From NCBI RefSeq assembly GCF_030272615.1, contig NC_081409.1:238479832-238543831 (forward strand): a DNA stretch of 64,000 bases, read 5' to 3'. The notes under the pieces are model-generated. The model worked only from the letters and a program-made list of their open reading frames with translations. It was not told the origin of the DNA and did no database searches. Shown here in pieces: positions 22,085 through 34,725 of the stretch. The position numbers were made by a program, and so were the translations under genes. Each line of letters opens with the position of its first letter. Positions within the stretch are counted from its first letter, which is position 1. Source of the stretch: Cryptomeria japonica. Taxonomy: Eukaryota; Streptophyta; Pinopsida; Cupressales; Cupressaceae.

Positions 22085-22644
22085 ATACCATTCACATGCT
22101 CATTAGGGTTTGATCTTTATTGTTTCCTAACTCCATTGATCTTGCTTTGATATGGTTGCTCTCAGATTTTGTATTGTGCACAAGAGCTCAATAAAGAACA
22201 ATTGTGGTTGTGTAGACACTTTAATGATTGATCACTATGAAAGGTCGCATGAAAATTGATTCGCTTGTTAGGGATCTTAGGGATGAAAGGATCCTCTTAT
22301 ATAGAGAGTACCATAGAAATGGAGGGATAGGATTAAGAGGTGGAGGGATAAATGGTCACCTTAGATTACGAGGTAGGTATAGAAAATAGGAAAATATTAG
22401 TGTTGGTTAAAGGTAAATTAAGAGATGAATGACAAGTGTCCTAGATGGAAAAATCTAATGAATTAATTAAATAAATAAATATCTATTTAATTAATAGAAG
22501 AAGTGAGGCCAATTAAATGAATAAAATATTTATTTAAATTTGGGGAAAGAATAATTTAAATAAATAAAAATCTATTTAATTAATAGAAGTCTTAGAAAAA
22601 AATAATTAAATAATTAGGCTAGGACAATTTTAGGTGTCTATTGT
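22085..22644 (-). repeat. Inverted partial LTR of the gypsy family
   Basis: In reverse complement this matches the gypsy LTR from its 'tagacacctaaa' start (near 22642) through the TATA-like 'ctatataagagg', 'gagctcttgtgcaca' and 'gatcaatggagttagg' to 'gaatggtat' at 22085. The final 150 bp of the LTR is missing. It is more diverged than the two LTRs of the main element, so it is an older, separate copy into or next to which that element inserted. Confidence 0.8.
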
Positions 22645-23004
22645 ATCATCCACAAATTTATAAATACAAAGTGAGGGTATAGATCATGAGTATCAATAAA
22701 AAAAGGTGTTTCATAGATTAAATCATGCATGATGTAAAAGTGCTCAATAGTAAAGTATTTTTAGTCTCAAAAACCCACACTAACACTATCCCTAGGAGAA
22801 ATGTAAGCAATATAAGGCTTATGGATAAGTGGAAGGAGAGTATCTGAGAGGGGGAAATACTAACTAGATTTGAAAAAGAGGATAATATAAACACATTCTC
22901 AAAATAATGCATGTTTAGACAATGTAATCCCATCCTTCTAATAAATATGATAGGTGAATTAAGGATGTTGGAAGCATAGGAATCACTCATGTGCTTATAC
23001 CATG

Positions 23005-23365
23005 TTGAAATGAGCACCTAAGTTCATTAATCTACAACACCAAATAACCTCCACAAAGACAAGACATAAGCAGTAGTAAAAAATGTTATTCCACCAAATC
23101 AAGAATAAAATGTAACACAAGACTAGATTATGTGATTGATGATCTACAATGCTAGAGGTACCTTCTGTATATAGGCAAGGTAATGGCATAGGATTAGACA
23201 CGACCATAAAATGTGTGTTAACCTTATGACATGAGACAACTAACATGAAAAAGTATTAAGACTCCAAAAATAAATGAGATAAGGTAAGATAGAACTCATC
23301 AAGATAATTAAGATCTAGAAAGATTACTAGGATGTAAGTAAACTTAACATGTGAATAAGACCCAC
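23005..23365 (-). repeat. Direct repeat copy 1, LTR-like
   Basis: About 360 bp matching 25523-25905 in the same orientation, with shared blocks such as 'gttattccaccaaatcaaga', 'gattgatgatctac', a TATA-like 'tatataggcaaggtaatg' and 'gacaactaacatgaa'. The sequence at the left edge, read on the minus strand, is 'catggtataagcac', faintly like a tRNA-Met primer site. If that reading is right these are 5' LTRs of a minus-oriented element. Confidence 0.55.
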
Positions 23366-25522
23366 TAAGTGAACAAGTTAGGTAAAATATCTTATTCATG
23401 CCAACATGTCCTCTTAAGTGCAACTTAGTGAGAAACAAAACCAATGAAAAGATGCAAAATATGGATCTTGGAAATAAGATTTGACAAGGTACCCATGTAC
23501 AAACAATCTCTCACAAATGGAGAAAAGGAGAAAACCCTTATGGGAGAAAACTCATTTCCAAAAGAGAGAAAACACATGAAGGACTAGAAAGCCTCCACAA
23601 AAATGTCCCAAAAACAATATGAAATTTAAGAATATCATTGATGAACAAAGAACTTTCAAACAATTATCAAAGAATTACTGATATAGTGCTATAACAAAAG
23701 AACCTCCTTTGAAAATAGGATGATGATCGGGATCAAGAAGACAATAATATTCATGAGTGCCCCTAACGACACTACTCAAACAATGATCAAATGGAAAATA
23801 AAGGCAATAACATTTGATAATTGAAGATACAAATGACACATAAGTATGCACAAGTGACCTCAATGAAACTACTCAACCAATGCATGCTGAAAATCCAAGT
23901 GCTAATAGTTTGAAGAATACTGATCAACATGAATGAAAGGGTACCTCCACAAAACAAGAATGTAAGAAAATCATATTCACTCCAAAAAGAAACCAAAGAA
24001 CCATTAGCAGAAAAAATATAATTCCCCCATAATGTTGACTAGGGAGAGGCATGGGAAGTTCATTGAAATTGTGTATCACAATAGAGTGCATGAAGAAGAA
24101 TATACGGCAAATGGTGGCCAATGTGAGTGGAACAAAATCCAAATCTAACTTTCTCAAGTCTCATGGATGCAATGGGACAACAAAAAATATCATCACTATA
24201 TTCAAAAGAGTATAATCACCAAATCTCACCAAACAAATAAATTAAATATAGGATTGATAGTGTTAGGATTAAGGTGCCATATACCTTGTAGATCCTATGA
24301 CATGGTTCCAACATCCTTGGGAAGTGTCCTAAGGCACTTATGGTGTATTGAAAAATATTTTATAATATTTATTCTCACTATTGTTAGTAATACATTCATA
24401 AGGGGTGATGGTTTCCACTAGAATCAATAAATCTGGGTTGTGAACACAATTATTTAATATTTTTTCTTCACATCTGGACACTTAGAATGGGATAATTAAT
24501 AACATGGGAAGTGGAAAAAATAGTGACCTTTGGGATTCTTCAATTGTCCACTTGGAAGAGGCAATAGTTGTCGCTTGGTATTCTATCATTTGGTACATTT
24601 AATATAATGGTTATCTTCCATGTTTAGTTGCCCAAGTTGGAGGAAAATTATTGGAGCCAGAACTGATGTCCTTTCAATTTTTGTCGAGGTAATCCAAGGG
24701 TGGGGATATTTTGGAATGAAGAGCCTTCTTTGGATGTCTTGTTTGTTCGTTTTGGAGCTCTTGTCATTCTATATAAACAACTCTTTGAATTTTGAATTTG
24801 TGAGGAACACTTGAATGTAGATTTACTGTATAGGAACAAGGATGGGTGGGAGGCATAAAGAGGTTGTTCAAAAGTACACAAATTTTGTCATGTTAGAGGC
24901 AAAGAGGATAATGGAAACGGATATATTATACTTAACCTCTTATCTTGGTGGGGTTTTTTCCCACGAGGGGTTCTCCACATAAATTCTATGTTGTCTGATG
25001 TACTTATGTTGTTGATTTGTACCTCTTTGATGCTATCTTATGGTGATGTTATTCATTATTCATTGCTATTATAACTTCACATAAGGTAGTGTTAATAAGC
25101 ATGATATGAAAGTCGTTTTTTTAGCATCATAAAGAAGAAGGATCTAAACATGGTTTTTCACATTAAGGCAACTTAATATTCATATTTGTATATAAGTTTC
25201 ATATTTTCATGTTGTAGTTGTCCAAGCCTTGTATCTCATCCTTTGATTGGTTTATTAAATAGAGATTGAATTTTACAATCTTTGGTGTTTGAACTTGTAT
25301 ATTTCTCAACAAACATATCTACATAAATCCTTTTTGTTTCTCAAGATCATATTAAAGAACAAGAGAATAGAAAGTGGGAATTCACAAGGTCATACAAGAA
25401 ACTTAAATCGCAATGCAAGTCTTGATGATAAAAAATATCTAACAAGGAAGAGACTTATCGAATTTAAAGCTTTAATTTCATGTTGGAAACAACAAAGGTT
25501 TCACCCACACCTTGATATCATC
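23366..25522. other. Region between the direct repeats, no gene recognised
   Basis: AT-rich, with only short open stretches that lack motifs. It could be the decayed interior of an LTR element bounded by the flanking repeats, but no gag or pol signature was found. Confidence 0.4.
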
Positions 25523-25905
25523 TTGAAGTGAACACCCAAGATCATTAATCCGCAACACCACATAACTTGAACACAAAGACAAGAGAGAAACAACAACAAA
25601 AGATGTTATTCCACCAAATCAAGAATGCAATATGATACTATATTAGATTATGTGATTGATGATCTATAATGCTAGAGGTAACTCTATTATATAGGCAAGG
25701 TAATGACATAGGATTAGATAGGATTATGACATGTGTCTTAATCCTATGACATGGGACAACTAACATGAATGAATATTAAATGCCTAGAACTCAAAAATTA
25801 AATGAGATAAGATAAAATCTCATCAAGACAACTAATACTTATAGAAATATTCTTAGGATCAAAGTAAACTTAACATGTTATTAGGACCCAATAGGTGAAT
25901 ATGGT
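25523..25905 (-). repeat. Direct repeat copy 2, LTR-like
   Basis: Second copy of the repeat at 23005-23365, about 2.5 kb away. The minus strand at its left edge reads 'gatgatatcaaggtg', again faintly primer-site-like. Both copies carry the primer-like sequence on the same side. Confidence 0.55.
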
Positions 25906-28004
25906 CAAAGATCAAGAATTGTATACACATAGAAAAATCCATAAGAGAGGTATGCATAAAGATCAAAGAAGATAGGCTATGTGAATCCAAGATAAAATAT
26001 GTAGCAATGAAGCATAATGTAAGGGTGGACGGATTGTAATCAAAGGAAGATCATAGGATAAATGTGTAAACCATGATATAGATGGATAAATGATTAAGGA
26101 CTAAGTTAAGTAATGATATAAATCAAACAATATGTCATAACCCTCATTTACCATTTTGATTTTCTACTACTATTATTATTACGCCGAAGGTGTATCTTAT
26201 ATGAGATGGACGAGCTCATTTTGTCCATCAATGATCCAGGGCTATAGATAGATAGTGCAAGACGATTGCACTGTCTACAACCGTCGATTCACTTCCTATT
26301 GCGTCATTTATCCCGTGTAAACGATGGGACAACAAAACCACTCACTCTGCCTTGGAAACTGCATTCGTGGGTCCTCCTCCATTTTTCATTCTTCTAAAAT
26401 CCATTCGAAGTGTGTGGGTATCGAACCCCCGACTTTCTATAGTCTGAGTGTGTTCCTGATAGCACTTGCAGGATTCCATGATGCAAGGATTTGTTCACCA
26501 TCATGCCTACCGCATCCTGTTATAGTCATGCTCTGTAGCAATAGAAATGTTCTTAGCATCATATGCATGTTGTTTACCACGAGTTTGTCCATTGATTGTA
26601 AGTTTTTGAACAACAATAAAATCTTGAACTTCAAGCTTCTCTTTTGCAATCTCCATTTCTCTGAGAGGTTCTCATAACTTTACCAGCCATTTATATAATC
26701 ACTTGACATGGTATCTGAAGCAATGATAATATTAGATTAACAACTGGTAGCAAAACACAACATAAATTAAGCATACCCTGGTCCAGTCTAACACTATAAC
26801 TCCTCATAAACTGAAAGACCTCCACCACAAATGCAAATGAAATTGCATCGCTCTTCCCCCAACATGACATCTACTTCAACATTCAAGTTTTGAAACACAA
26901 TTCAACCAAACAATTTAATCAAGACTCTGAAAAACCATAGCAAGATAGACTAACAGATTTTGTGTTATTGTGGTGCTCCATGATTGACAAGCATAGAAGG
27001 TGCTAGAAAATAAGATATATGAATTTCCCATTAGAGCCCTTCAAAGGGAAACTATTCTCTATTTTTTCCCACATAGTGCTCATGATCTAGGTCTGATCCT
27101 CTTTGTTTATGAAATAGACCATACCTATGAGACATGCAACTCTACACATGGAAATCACCCGATGTGGTAATAGAATGGCAGTAGTTATCTGTCCTAAATC
27201 TAGATAATTTATGATATTTTAATAAATTTATGTTGACTCTGCCATATATCATTTTATTTAACAACTTTTTAAGAAAAAACATAATTTTTTAAATTTTTGT
27301 TTTAATTGTAGATTTTTTAAATTTTGTTTTAATTGTAGATTTTAGTATTAGTTTTAAATTGTAATATAAACTTTTTATCTATTAATCATAAAGAGTAATA
27401 TTTTTGTTTTATTTATAAAGTTTTAAAGTGATTTTTTTTTGTTTTTCATTAATTAATCAAGAAAGGTATTTCAAAATGTTATTATAGTTTATGAAAAAAC
27501 AATTTTTTTTTTAAATACTAATTTTAGTTTTAAATTATAATATATAATTACATTATATTTATTACTCATAAATAACAAGATTTTTGTTTTATTTATAAAG
27601 CTTTATTTAGTTTCTTAATTATTTAATACCATTTTTATTAATTTTTTTCAAATTTTGATTTCATAGTATTAATTAATCAAGAAAGATATTTTGAAATGTA
27701 ATAAAAAAAATTACAACCGACTAGGAGCTATTATGCAAATCATAGATGTAAAACTATGCAAAATGGCTCATAAAATCCAACATAATCAAACAACAAAATT
27801 AAATTCATGACAACATCTAATAAATTTCTACATAGAATAGATGCACTTTGGAATTTACAAACATGCACTATATGCAAAGAATGCTACCTAACATGTTTAT
27901 CCACTCATCAAATAATAATTCTATTTGCAGAATATGTTTTAATGAGAAGCGCATACATCAATTTTCATCATGTAATAATATGAAACCTAAACCCTAAACA
28001 TTGC

Positions 28005-28008
<4 letters not shown>
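25906..28008. other. AT-rich region with no supported gene
   Basis: 26324-26677 is open but has no recognised motif. A pol III B-box-like 'ggttcgatacc' occurs on the minus strand near 26420. 27230-27720 is very T-rich on the plus strand, with recurring 'attttagttttaaattgtaat' and 'tttgttttatttataaag' phrases, suggesting a degenerate short-period repeat. Confidence 0.4.

Positions 28009-28092
<84 letters not shown>
28009..28092 (+). repeat. (CT)n microsatellite
   Basis: 84 bp of uninterrupted CT followed by degenerate CT-rich sequence to about 28180. Confidence 0.97.
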
Positions 28093-28094
<2 letters not shown>

Positions 28095-28380
28095 TTATCT
28101 CTCTGTACCTCTCCATCTATGTGTCTCCTTCTTTCTCTATTGCTCTATCTTCATGTTTGCCTCTATCTTCCTATCTAAAATTGAATAAATTTAATCTACA
28201 AAATTGTATAAAGCACATCTAGAAAGCTTAAGCCTTGCAGCTACCATCTTTTTTATCCCCTATAATGTGCATGAGCTAGAATTTATTCATCCCATTTCCT
28301 ATAAATATATCTCAAAAGATGACACATTAGTGTTGTGTCTCATAGATAATTTTATAAGGAATTCAACTAAAGACAAACAT

Positions 28381-28695
28381 CGTATAAATTTGAATACTAA
28401 AAATAAGATATCGTTGTGTAAAGAAAGCATCTATATTGAGTAATATTTGTAGTAGTAAAGAAATGGCCCACCCTTGAACTAACCTATTGGTTAAAATTTA
28501 TTAGCTAGTATTGTGATTGTCATGTTTAATTCTTAATCTTTGTATGAATTTGAATATTAAAAATAAGATATTGTTGTGTAAAGAAAGCATCTATATTGAG
28601 TAATATTTGTAGCAGTAAAGAAATGGCCCACCCTTGAACTAACCTATTCGTTAAAATTTATTAGCTAGTGTTGTGATTGTCATGTTTAATTCTTT
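28381..28695 (+). repeat. Tandem duplication, period 160 bp
   Basis: Copy 1 (28381-28540) and copy 2 (28541-28695) share 'aaagaaagcatctatattga' and 'gaaatggcccacccttgaac' with only a few differences, so the duplication is young compared with its surroundings. Confidence 0.92.
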
Positions 28696-29169
28696 TGCTA
28701 AAGATTAAGTGACTTAATAAAGTATTCTCTATATAAATAAGATTTTGTAATTAAATTTGTTTCATCCCTAAGTTTATAGTTATTTGAAGTCTTCCATACT
28801 GATAGATTTAATTTTTAATTAGAAGTGTTTCAATAAAGGTGAGAGGCTTATACATACTGATTGCACTATAGATGTTAAAGAAAACAACCTCAACTAAATT
28901 AGCACCAATTGTCACTTAAAAAAATATATCTATTATTTGAATGGTACAATATTTACCATACAAAGTCTAAACTAATGACCTAATTTTTCACCAGCACTTC
29001 AACCATGATATTGCCATTTGAATAATTGTTGTCCCTTTGATCAATTAAACATTGTCACGTACCGAGTTATAGATATTTATGATAAAATACAAGAGATATT
29101 CTAGGCAAATCTCATGGGTATGGGAAGGATAACGAAGAAGCATAAATCCATAAACATATTCTTTATGTG

Positions 29170-29555
29170 ATATGCCTTTCTCCCTCTCCCTCTTCCAATA
29201 CCTCTATATCTACATCTCTTCGTATATCTATCTTTATATCTCCATATTCCCTCTTCCACCTCTCTCTGTCTCTATCTCATTACCTCTACATCTCTCTACC
29301 CCTACATGCCTCCTCTCTATCTCTCTCTACATATCACTTCCCATGTCTCCGTGTCTATATATTTCTCTCCCACCTCTATCTATCCTATCTCCCCTCTCTC
29401 TACATTCCTCCATCTCCTTCTCTCCATGTCCCTCTCCTTCACCATCTCCATCTCCACTTCTATCTCCATCTTGACCCTATCTATATCTCCTTACCCCTCT
29501 CTCTCATTCTTCCCTCACTATCTATCCCCCCCCCTCTCTCTCTCTCCCTATTGCA
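29170..29555 (+). repeat. Degenerate CT-rich low-complexity tract
   Basis: About 390 bp of pyrimidine-rich plus strand ('ctctatctc', 'cctctccttc') and a C9 run near 29527. The open frames across it are compositional artefacts. Confidence 0.85.
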
Positions 29556-31260
29556 AACATAATTCTATCCTATTGGTAATGGACCCTGATTATCTTCTTG
29601 ATTCAAAGTTTTTCTTTTAGTCATCTTTAGATACATGTAATTGGATGCGTAGTAGATTTGTAGCTATCACTACTCCATTAAAGAAGTTGTTGCAAAAAAC
29701 AACATTTTCTAAATGATCTACCAATTGACATCATGTACTACACAAATCTACACATAAAATAGACCAATTTTTTTCCCAATTGAACTTCCATATCTCTTCG
29801 GCGTACCAATTGCATACCAAGGTGCAATTGCTAGTTACTATTATATCATTTTGTGGTTATGTTAGAAATTAATTTATTAAATCTAGTTGGAAAAGTTATT
29901 TTAATAAAGAGGATTAAAATAATGGACACACACATACACACTTGAAAAATAATTTAAATAGAAATTATTTAATTACTCAATTTCAAATAAGCACATGTCG
30001 TAGGTGAAATTGGAAGCTTCTAGAGGGAATCTTCATTCTCCATTTTCTTGCATGTAACTCCTCCATTTAGTGATCAATCAATTTTGCATGAGGATAATTT
30101 AGGAAAAAGGATTTTATTTTCAATTAATTCTCTTGATAGTGGAATTGAAGAATTTTTTTTATATAATGTATGCAAGCTTTCGAAAAGAGGGAGTTGATTG
30201 TTTTTGAAGAAAATTCCTCAAGTTTCATGTTGATAGTAGTAGGATTTCTTTTGTAGTCATGTTTTATTTGTAGATTTGTTAAGTTGCTTTTGAAGAAATT
30301 TCACTAAGTTTCAAGGAAGGATCTAAGGAGAAAAGATAGAATTTGGAGAAGATTCAACTTCAAGGCTTCATCAAATCCAGGTTCCCTACTTTTACTTTAG
30401 CTTATATGCATGTGTGTAATAGTTTCATTTCTCTTTTAGATTTTATTCATATGAAAATGTGCTTCAAGAAATTCATCTTCTTATTTATCTAGAAAATTAA
30501 TCAAGGGGAAATCTTATTTTTAATTGCGAAATAAAATAGAATTAATTACTTTTTAAAAAAACTAAAATTAAAATTAAAAAAATCAGATTTTAGGGAGGAG
30601 GATAATATGGTTAAATGTTTTTTTTTAGAAAAATCACATGCATTGTTTTTTAGAATCTTTTTCCCTGAGAAAACACTTCCTCAATAAATATTTATTCTTT
30701 TTATTCCTTTCCTCAAAAAAATTCTCTTTCCATGAATTATCATCCCAAGATTTCTTCTGCATAACTATTTGTCTGAGAAAATAATTTCCGCTCTAAAATT
30801 TTAATCTCAAGTTATACGTTTATTTCAAATTTATTGTAACTGTATACCCATTGCAAGAACCTTTTTCTCCGAGAAAAATTCTCCAAAAATGTGTAATTAA
30901 TTATTTCAAAAGCCCTACATAATCTTTTGCTTTGGGAGATCCTCCTCTCTGTGAAAACTAACCTCAAATACATTGTGAAATTTGGTTACCTGGGAAATAC
31001 CTTCTCTCTAAGAAAACAAAATCTCAACTAGATATATATATTTTTGCCTCAAAAAATATCTTGTAATTATTTAGTGTGTAAGCTTTATTAAGCTGTATCC
31101 CTAAATATTTGTTTGTTCGACTCAATATATTTGTGAAAACTAATTCTCTACAATTATTTTATCTGTCTCAATGCAAATTGTGTGAATTCCTCCTTGTTTT
31201 CCTTCTTGACCCAATTATATGCATTATAAACTATTTCTTTGTGAAGTTGTATAGTCTCTG

Positions 31261-31311
31261 AGTTATCATATATATATATATATACTTTCTAGTATAATAA
31301 ATGAATGTAAG

Positions 31312-31352
<41 letters not shown>
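31261..31352 (+). repeat. (AT)n microsatellites
   Basis: Two AT runs (about 31269-31284 and 31315-31351) separated by about 30 bp. Confidence 0.95.
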
Positions 31353-31354
<2 letters not shown>

Positions 31355-31439
31355 AATCGAATATTAAATTTTATCATTGCATCAAAATGTATTTGTTTTC
31401 GAATTAACATTGGTTATTAAACATCAGAATTGTTATTAA

Positions 31440-31660
31440 ATGACCGATGTGTGGAGTGGGGAGTGGTACCCACCAATTTCCCTACAGTCACTGCTTTTGC
31501 AGTGGCCAAAGGGGAGTGGAAGGCCCACGACCCCCACTTCTGCGGGCCTACAACCACAATACCGCAGGGTTGGGGAGCCCCACGACCCCCACTCTATAAG
31601 TATAGTTATTTGCAATTGTTATCCTACTTCCATGGGATTAGTTATTTGCAATTGTTGAAA
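31440..31660 (+). repeat. GC-rich patch with two sets of direct repeats
   Basis: The 15-mer 'cccacgacccccact' occurs at 31524-31538 and 31579-31593. 'agttatttgcaattgtt' occurs twice nearby (about 31602 and 31640). The GC content stands out from the AT-rich flanks. Confidence 0.8.
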
Positions 31661-31759
31661 TAAGATAATGATTATTTTTAAGTTGTTATAAGTATAGTAA
31701 TGTTAAGATAGATAACTAAACAAGAGGTGATGAAAACAAAAACCTAGCAACATTTGGTA

Positions 31760-33290
31760 TTTACGGTGCCTCTGGGTCACACTTACGGGTAATGTCGTCG
31801 TGTTGAACTATTGTACTTAACGCGTAATAAAGTTGCATCAACGACGTCTGTGGCATCATTCCTATAAATCGTCAGGGAGTAATAAGGGTCACATGGAAGT
31901 TAAAATCCAAGGGGCGAGTAATCCCCCTTGGATCGATAATCTAATAAGATAATCTTTAAATGAATTTTACATCCGCTTAGTTAAACCTTAGAAAACCCCA
32001 TTAGGGTTGGTTAGGCATGATGCTTCTAGAATTTTATTCTATCTTAACGATTATTTTTGTCGATTGATAATGGGTTAAGGGTGACGCTTATTATAAGAAT
32101 TAGGACCTAGTTTTTTTAGGCCACAAGCAGTAGGCCACCTTGAGACCTTTCTTAAAGCTACCATCGTGGGTAGCAACCACAAAGGAAACTGACTGGGACA
32201 TTGACCATAGAAAGGGTTGCATACCCACCAAAACAATTTATATTAAACCATAGATTAGAAAACAGAACTACATATTTTACTCCTCGATCCCATATCGAAA
32301 CGGGTATGTAGGCAGTCTAGTGACAAAGTTGTCCCCAGTACTCAGGTGTTCGGGGATGGGGTCTAGGATTTTGGTTAAGGAAAGTAGATGGATTACGAAG
32401 TTTTTGGGATACTTCTTCTAATTGAAAGTTTAAAGGATAATTCAATGCATACTCGAAAGAAATCCCGTATGGATTTGCTTGGCTTCTCGAGGCTATAGGC
32501 CAAATTCCGAGGCAGAATTCAAGCTTGCATTATGTTATTTTATTTACTCCTAAGGACGGTGACCTCGATGCACTCTTATTAGAGGAGTGTAGTTCTTAGA
32601 GAGTGACTCAGGACCTGGATGGTCCCGTTGAGTCTAAGTCTCTGGCCAGAGCACTTCCTATCCCAAGTTGGATAGATGCATACCCTATTTTGGTAGATGC
32701 CTATCCTATATTGGATAGATGAAACCTCATGTCCCATATGGACATATGCCTAATCCGCATGGTTAGATGCTCATTCTGGATGGATAAATGCCTAATACAA
32801 TTGATAGATTCCCAGAGGAATCAAACACAAATGAATAAATAATTATATTAAAAAACGGACAAAATTTCTTGGGTTATGCAAAGTGGGTTATCACACAATA
32901 AATCAATATGCATTCCTTGAATTGAAAACCGAAAGGCACAAAGAATGATGGATGGGGTAATTGAAATAAATATGACACAATGAATCATTAACCCTAGACA
33001 AAAAAAATCTATAAAGAACAAATAGGAAAGGGGAATCAACCCTAGTCAAATATAAGAACATGATAAAAGCACAAAAAAAAAAAATCTAAAAAACCTAATT
33101 TGCTTCAAGAAAAACCATAGGATGGCATAATAGTGGATGGGTCCACCAAAATTTAAAAGGAAAATACCACTAAACAAATAAATCTAGGCTTATTAAATAA
33201 TACTAATTAATTAACAAATTATTAACATTGATTAAATGAGGATTGATAATTGAAATTAACTATTCAAATAAATAAAGAAGGAGTTTAATT
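31760..33290. other. Non-coding region with a degenerate short repeat
   Basis: No ORF with a motif. 32660-32810 has a degenerate unit of about 30-35 bp on the theme 'ggatagatgcctaatcc'. Possibly the leader of an LTR element; not established. Confidence 0.35.
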
Positions 33291-34725
33291 TCTATGGGCC
33301 TAAATTGGTAGATTGAAAATGAGCTTCTCTTATGTTCGTGGGAGGACAAATGGCTAGGGGCTATGCCCCTTTCTATACACCCCAACTTCAATGACATTAG
33401 GGAAAGGGCTCAAGCCTTCTTTGGACCCCTAGTTTCAGAGTACATATCACCTCACAACTCATGGAGAGATATAACTCAATGTTGTTAGAATCGACCACAC
33501 TTATTGCAAAAGGCTTCTTTGTTGTATTATCTCATCCAACAAATTAGAATCTCACTATTCCCAAGGGATGATAAGTTTGTCTAGACCAAAAAATTCGAAA
33601 GGCAACTTCTCAGTTAGATTGGCTTAAAATTTGTTGTTAAAGGATGGTAGTTTAGTGGGATTTCGGCAAAAAGTTTGGAACCCCTAACTCCTCCCCAAAA
33701 TCAATTTTTTTTTGTGGATGGTGACGCATAAAAAAATCCTAACTCCCACTAACCTCATTAAACATGGGTTTCAACTACCTAACAGATGTAGCCTTTGCAA
33801 GCAAGAGGAATAATCTATCCCCCACATCCTTATACACTATCTTTTGTTTGTAACCTTTGGAGTTAGGTTTTGTACAAGCTAGAAATGTATTGGTCTGTGA
33901 ATAAATCTCTCCCAACCCTTGCCCTTGATTGGGCTATCCCTTCACAACACCCACTTATCAAAGATCTATGAAGGCAAATTCCACCACACCTATGTTGGAG
34001 TCTTTGGAAGGAAAGGAATAATAGGATATTTAGGGATGTGGAGAAACCTATAGAGGAGGTGTTTCTAAGCTTTACTAGACTTTTGATTGATAACTTATTG
34101 GTTTCCAGAGGGGCACGCCCTTCCTACCCCACACGCCTTTTGATGGTAAGATGACCATGAATTGGAATCTCCCCAATTCCCATACTAGATTTGACAACTC
34201 AAAAAGGATGAAAAGGCTAAATACTAGGTGGCACCCCCATTGTTCAAATGGCACAAACTCAAGTTTGATGGGGCAACAAGGGGTAACCAAGGAATGGTTG
34301 TTGTTGGAGGAATCATACAGTCCAGAATTGGAGCTCTTGTAGTGGGTTACACAAGTAGCCTCAATGGGGGCACTAATAATCAGGTTGAGGGTATGGCCCT
34401 GCTCTGGGGGTTAAAGATTGCTCTCTCAATTGGAAATGGGATCCTTGAAATCGAAAGGGATACCAAGCTAATTGAAGATGTTGTCAAATTCTTTAACATG
34501 GTGGGTCGAACTATTGAAGGGATAATTATTGATATTCATAGACTCCTCTTAGGGATAGATACTTTTGAGATGAGGCACACATATAGAGAAGGAAACATAG
34601 TGGTGAATGCCATGGTCGCTTTAGGTCTAGTAATTAGGAATCTCAAATGTTGGAGAAAAAGGGATTGTCTACCTATAAATATCCAAAGACTCCTTCGTAA
34701 GAGAGAAAATTCAACCTACATATAG
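33290..34725 (+). pseudogene. 5'-truncated LINE: zinc-binding RT tail and RNase H of ORF2
   Basis: The C-terminal end of a plant non-LTR retrotransposon polyprotein in three frame segments. At 33670-33850 the zinc-binding domain that follows plant LINE reverse transcriptases (zf-RVT) is readable: 'INFFLWMVTHKKIL', then 'CSLCKQEE', a stop and 'HILIHY', the last usual cysteine being tyrosine. 33985-34150 continues as 'CWSLWKERNNRIFRDVEKP'. 34228-34725 is an open 165-codon stretch matching a plant RNase H (RVT_3): 'WHKLKFDGATRGNQG' with the first catalytic Asp, 'NQVEGMALLWGL' with the Glu, and 'EIERDTK' with the second Asp. The reverse transcriptase itself is missing, as expected for a LINE cut short at its 5' end. 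Confidence 0.82.

Larger units (their letters stand above)
29865..31755 (+). mobile_element. Possible long LTR fragment
   Basis: Starts 'tgttagaaattaattt', which looks like an LTR terminus. It has a TATA-like 'ctctataagtatag' at 31592-31605 and is followed near 31758 by 'catttggtatttacggtgcc', faintly like a gypsy primer site. There are no coding features. No second LTR copy is in the window, so the call is tentative. Confidence 0.25.

Noticed and set aside
26400-26440. tRNA or SINE suggested by a B-box-like 'ggttcgatacc' on the minus strand
   Set aside because: No matching A box, no cloverleaf, no poly(A) or flanking duplication.
28001-28222. Open frame of about 73 codons across the CT microsatellite
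   Set aside because: Pure Leu/Ser product of the (CT)n tract; no independent coding signal.
29167-29620. Three overlapping open frames of 100-131 codons
   Set aside because: Pyrimidine-rich low complexity keeps several frames open at once; products are Ser/Leu/Pro only.
31261-31352. Origin or matrix-attachment site in the AT repeats
   Set aside because: Simple AT microsatellites explain the sequence; nothing further supports a function.
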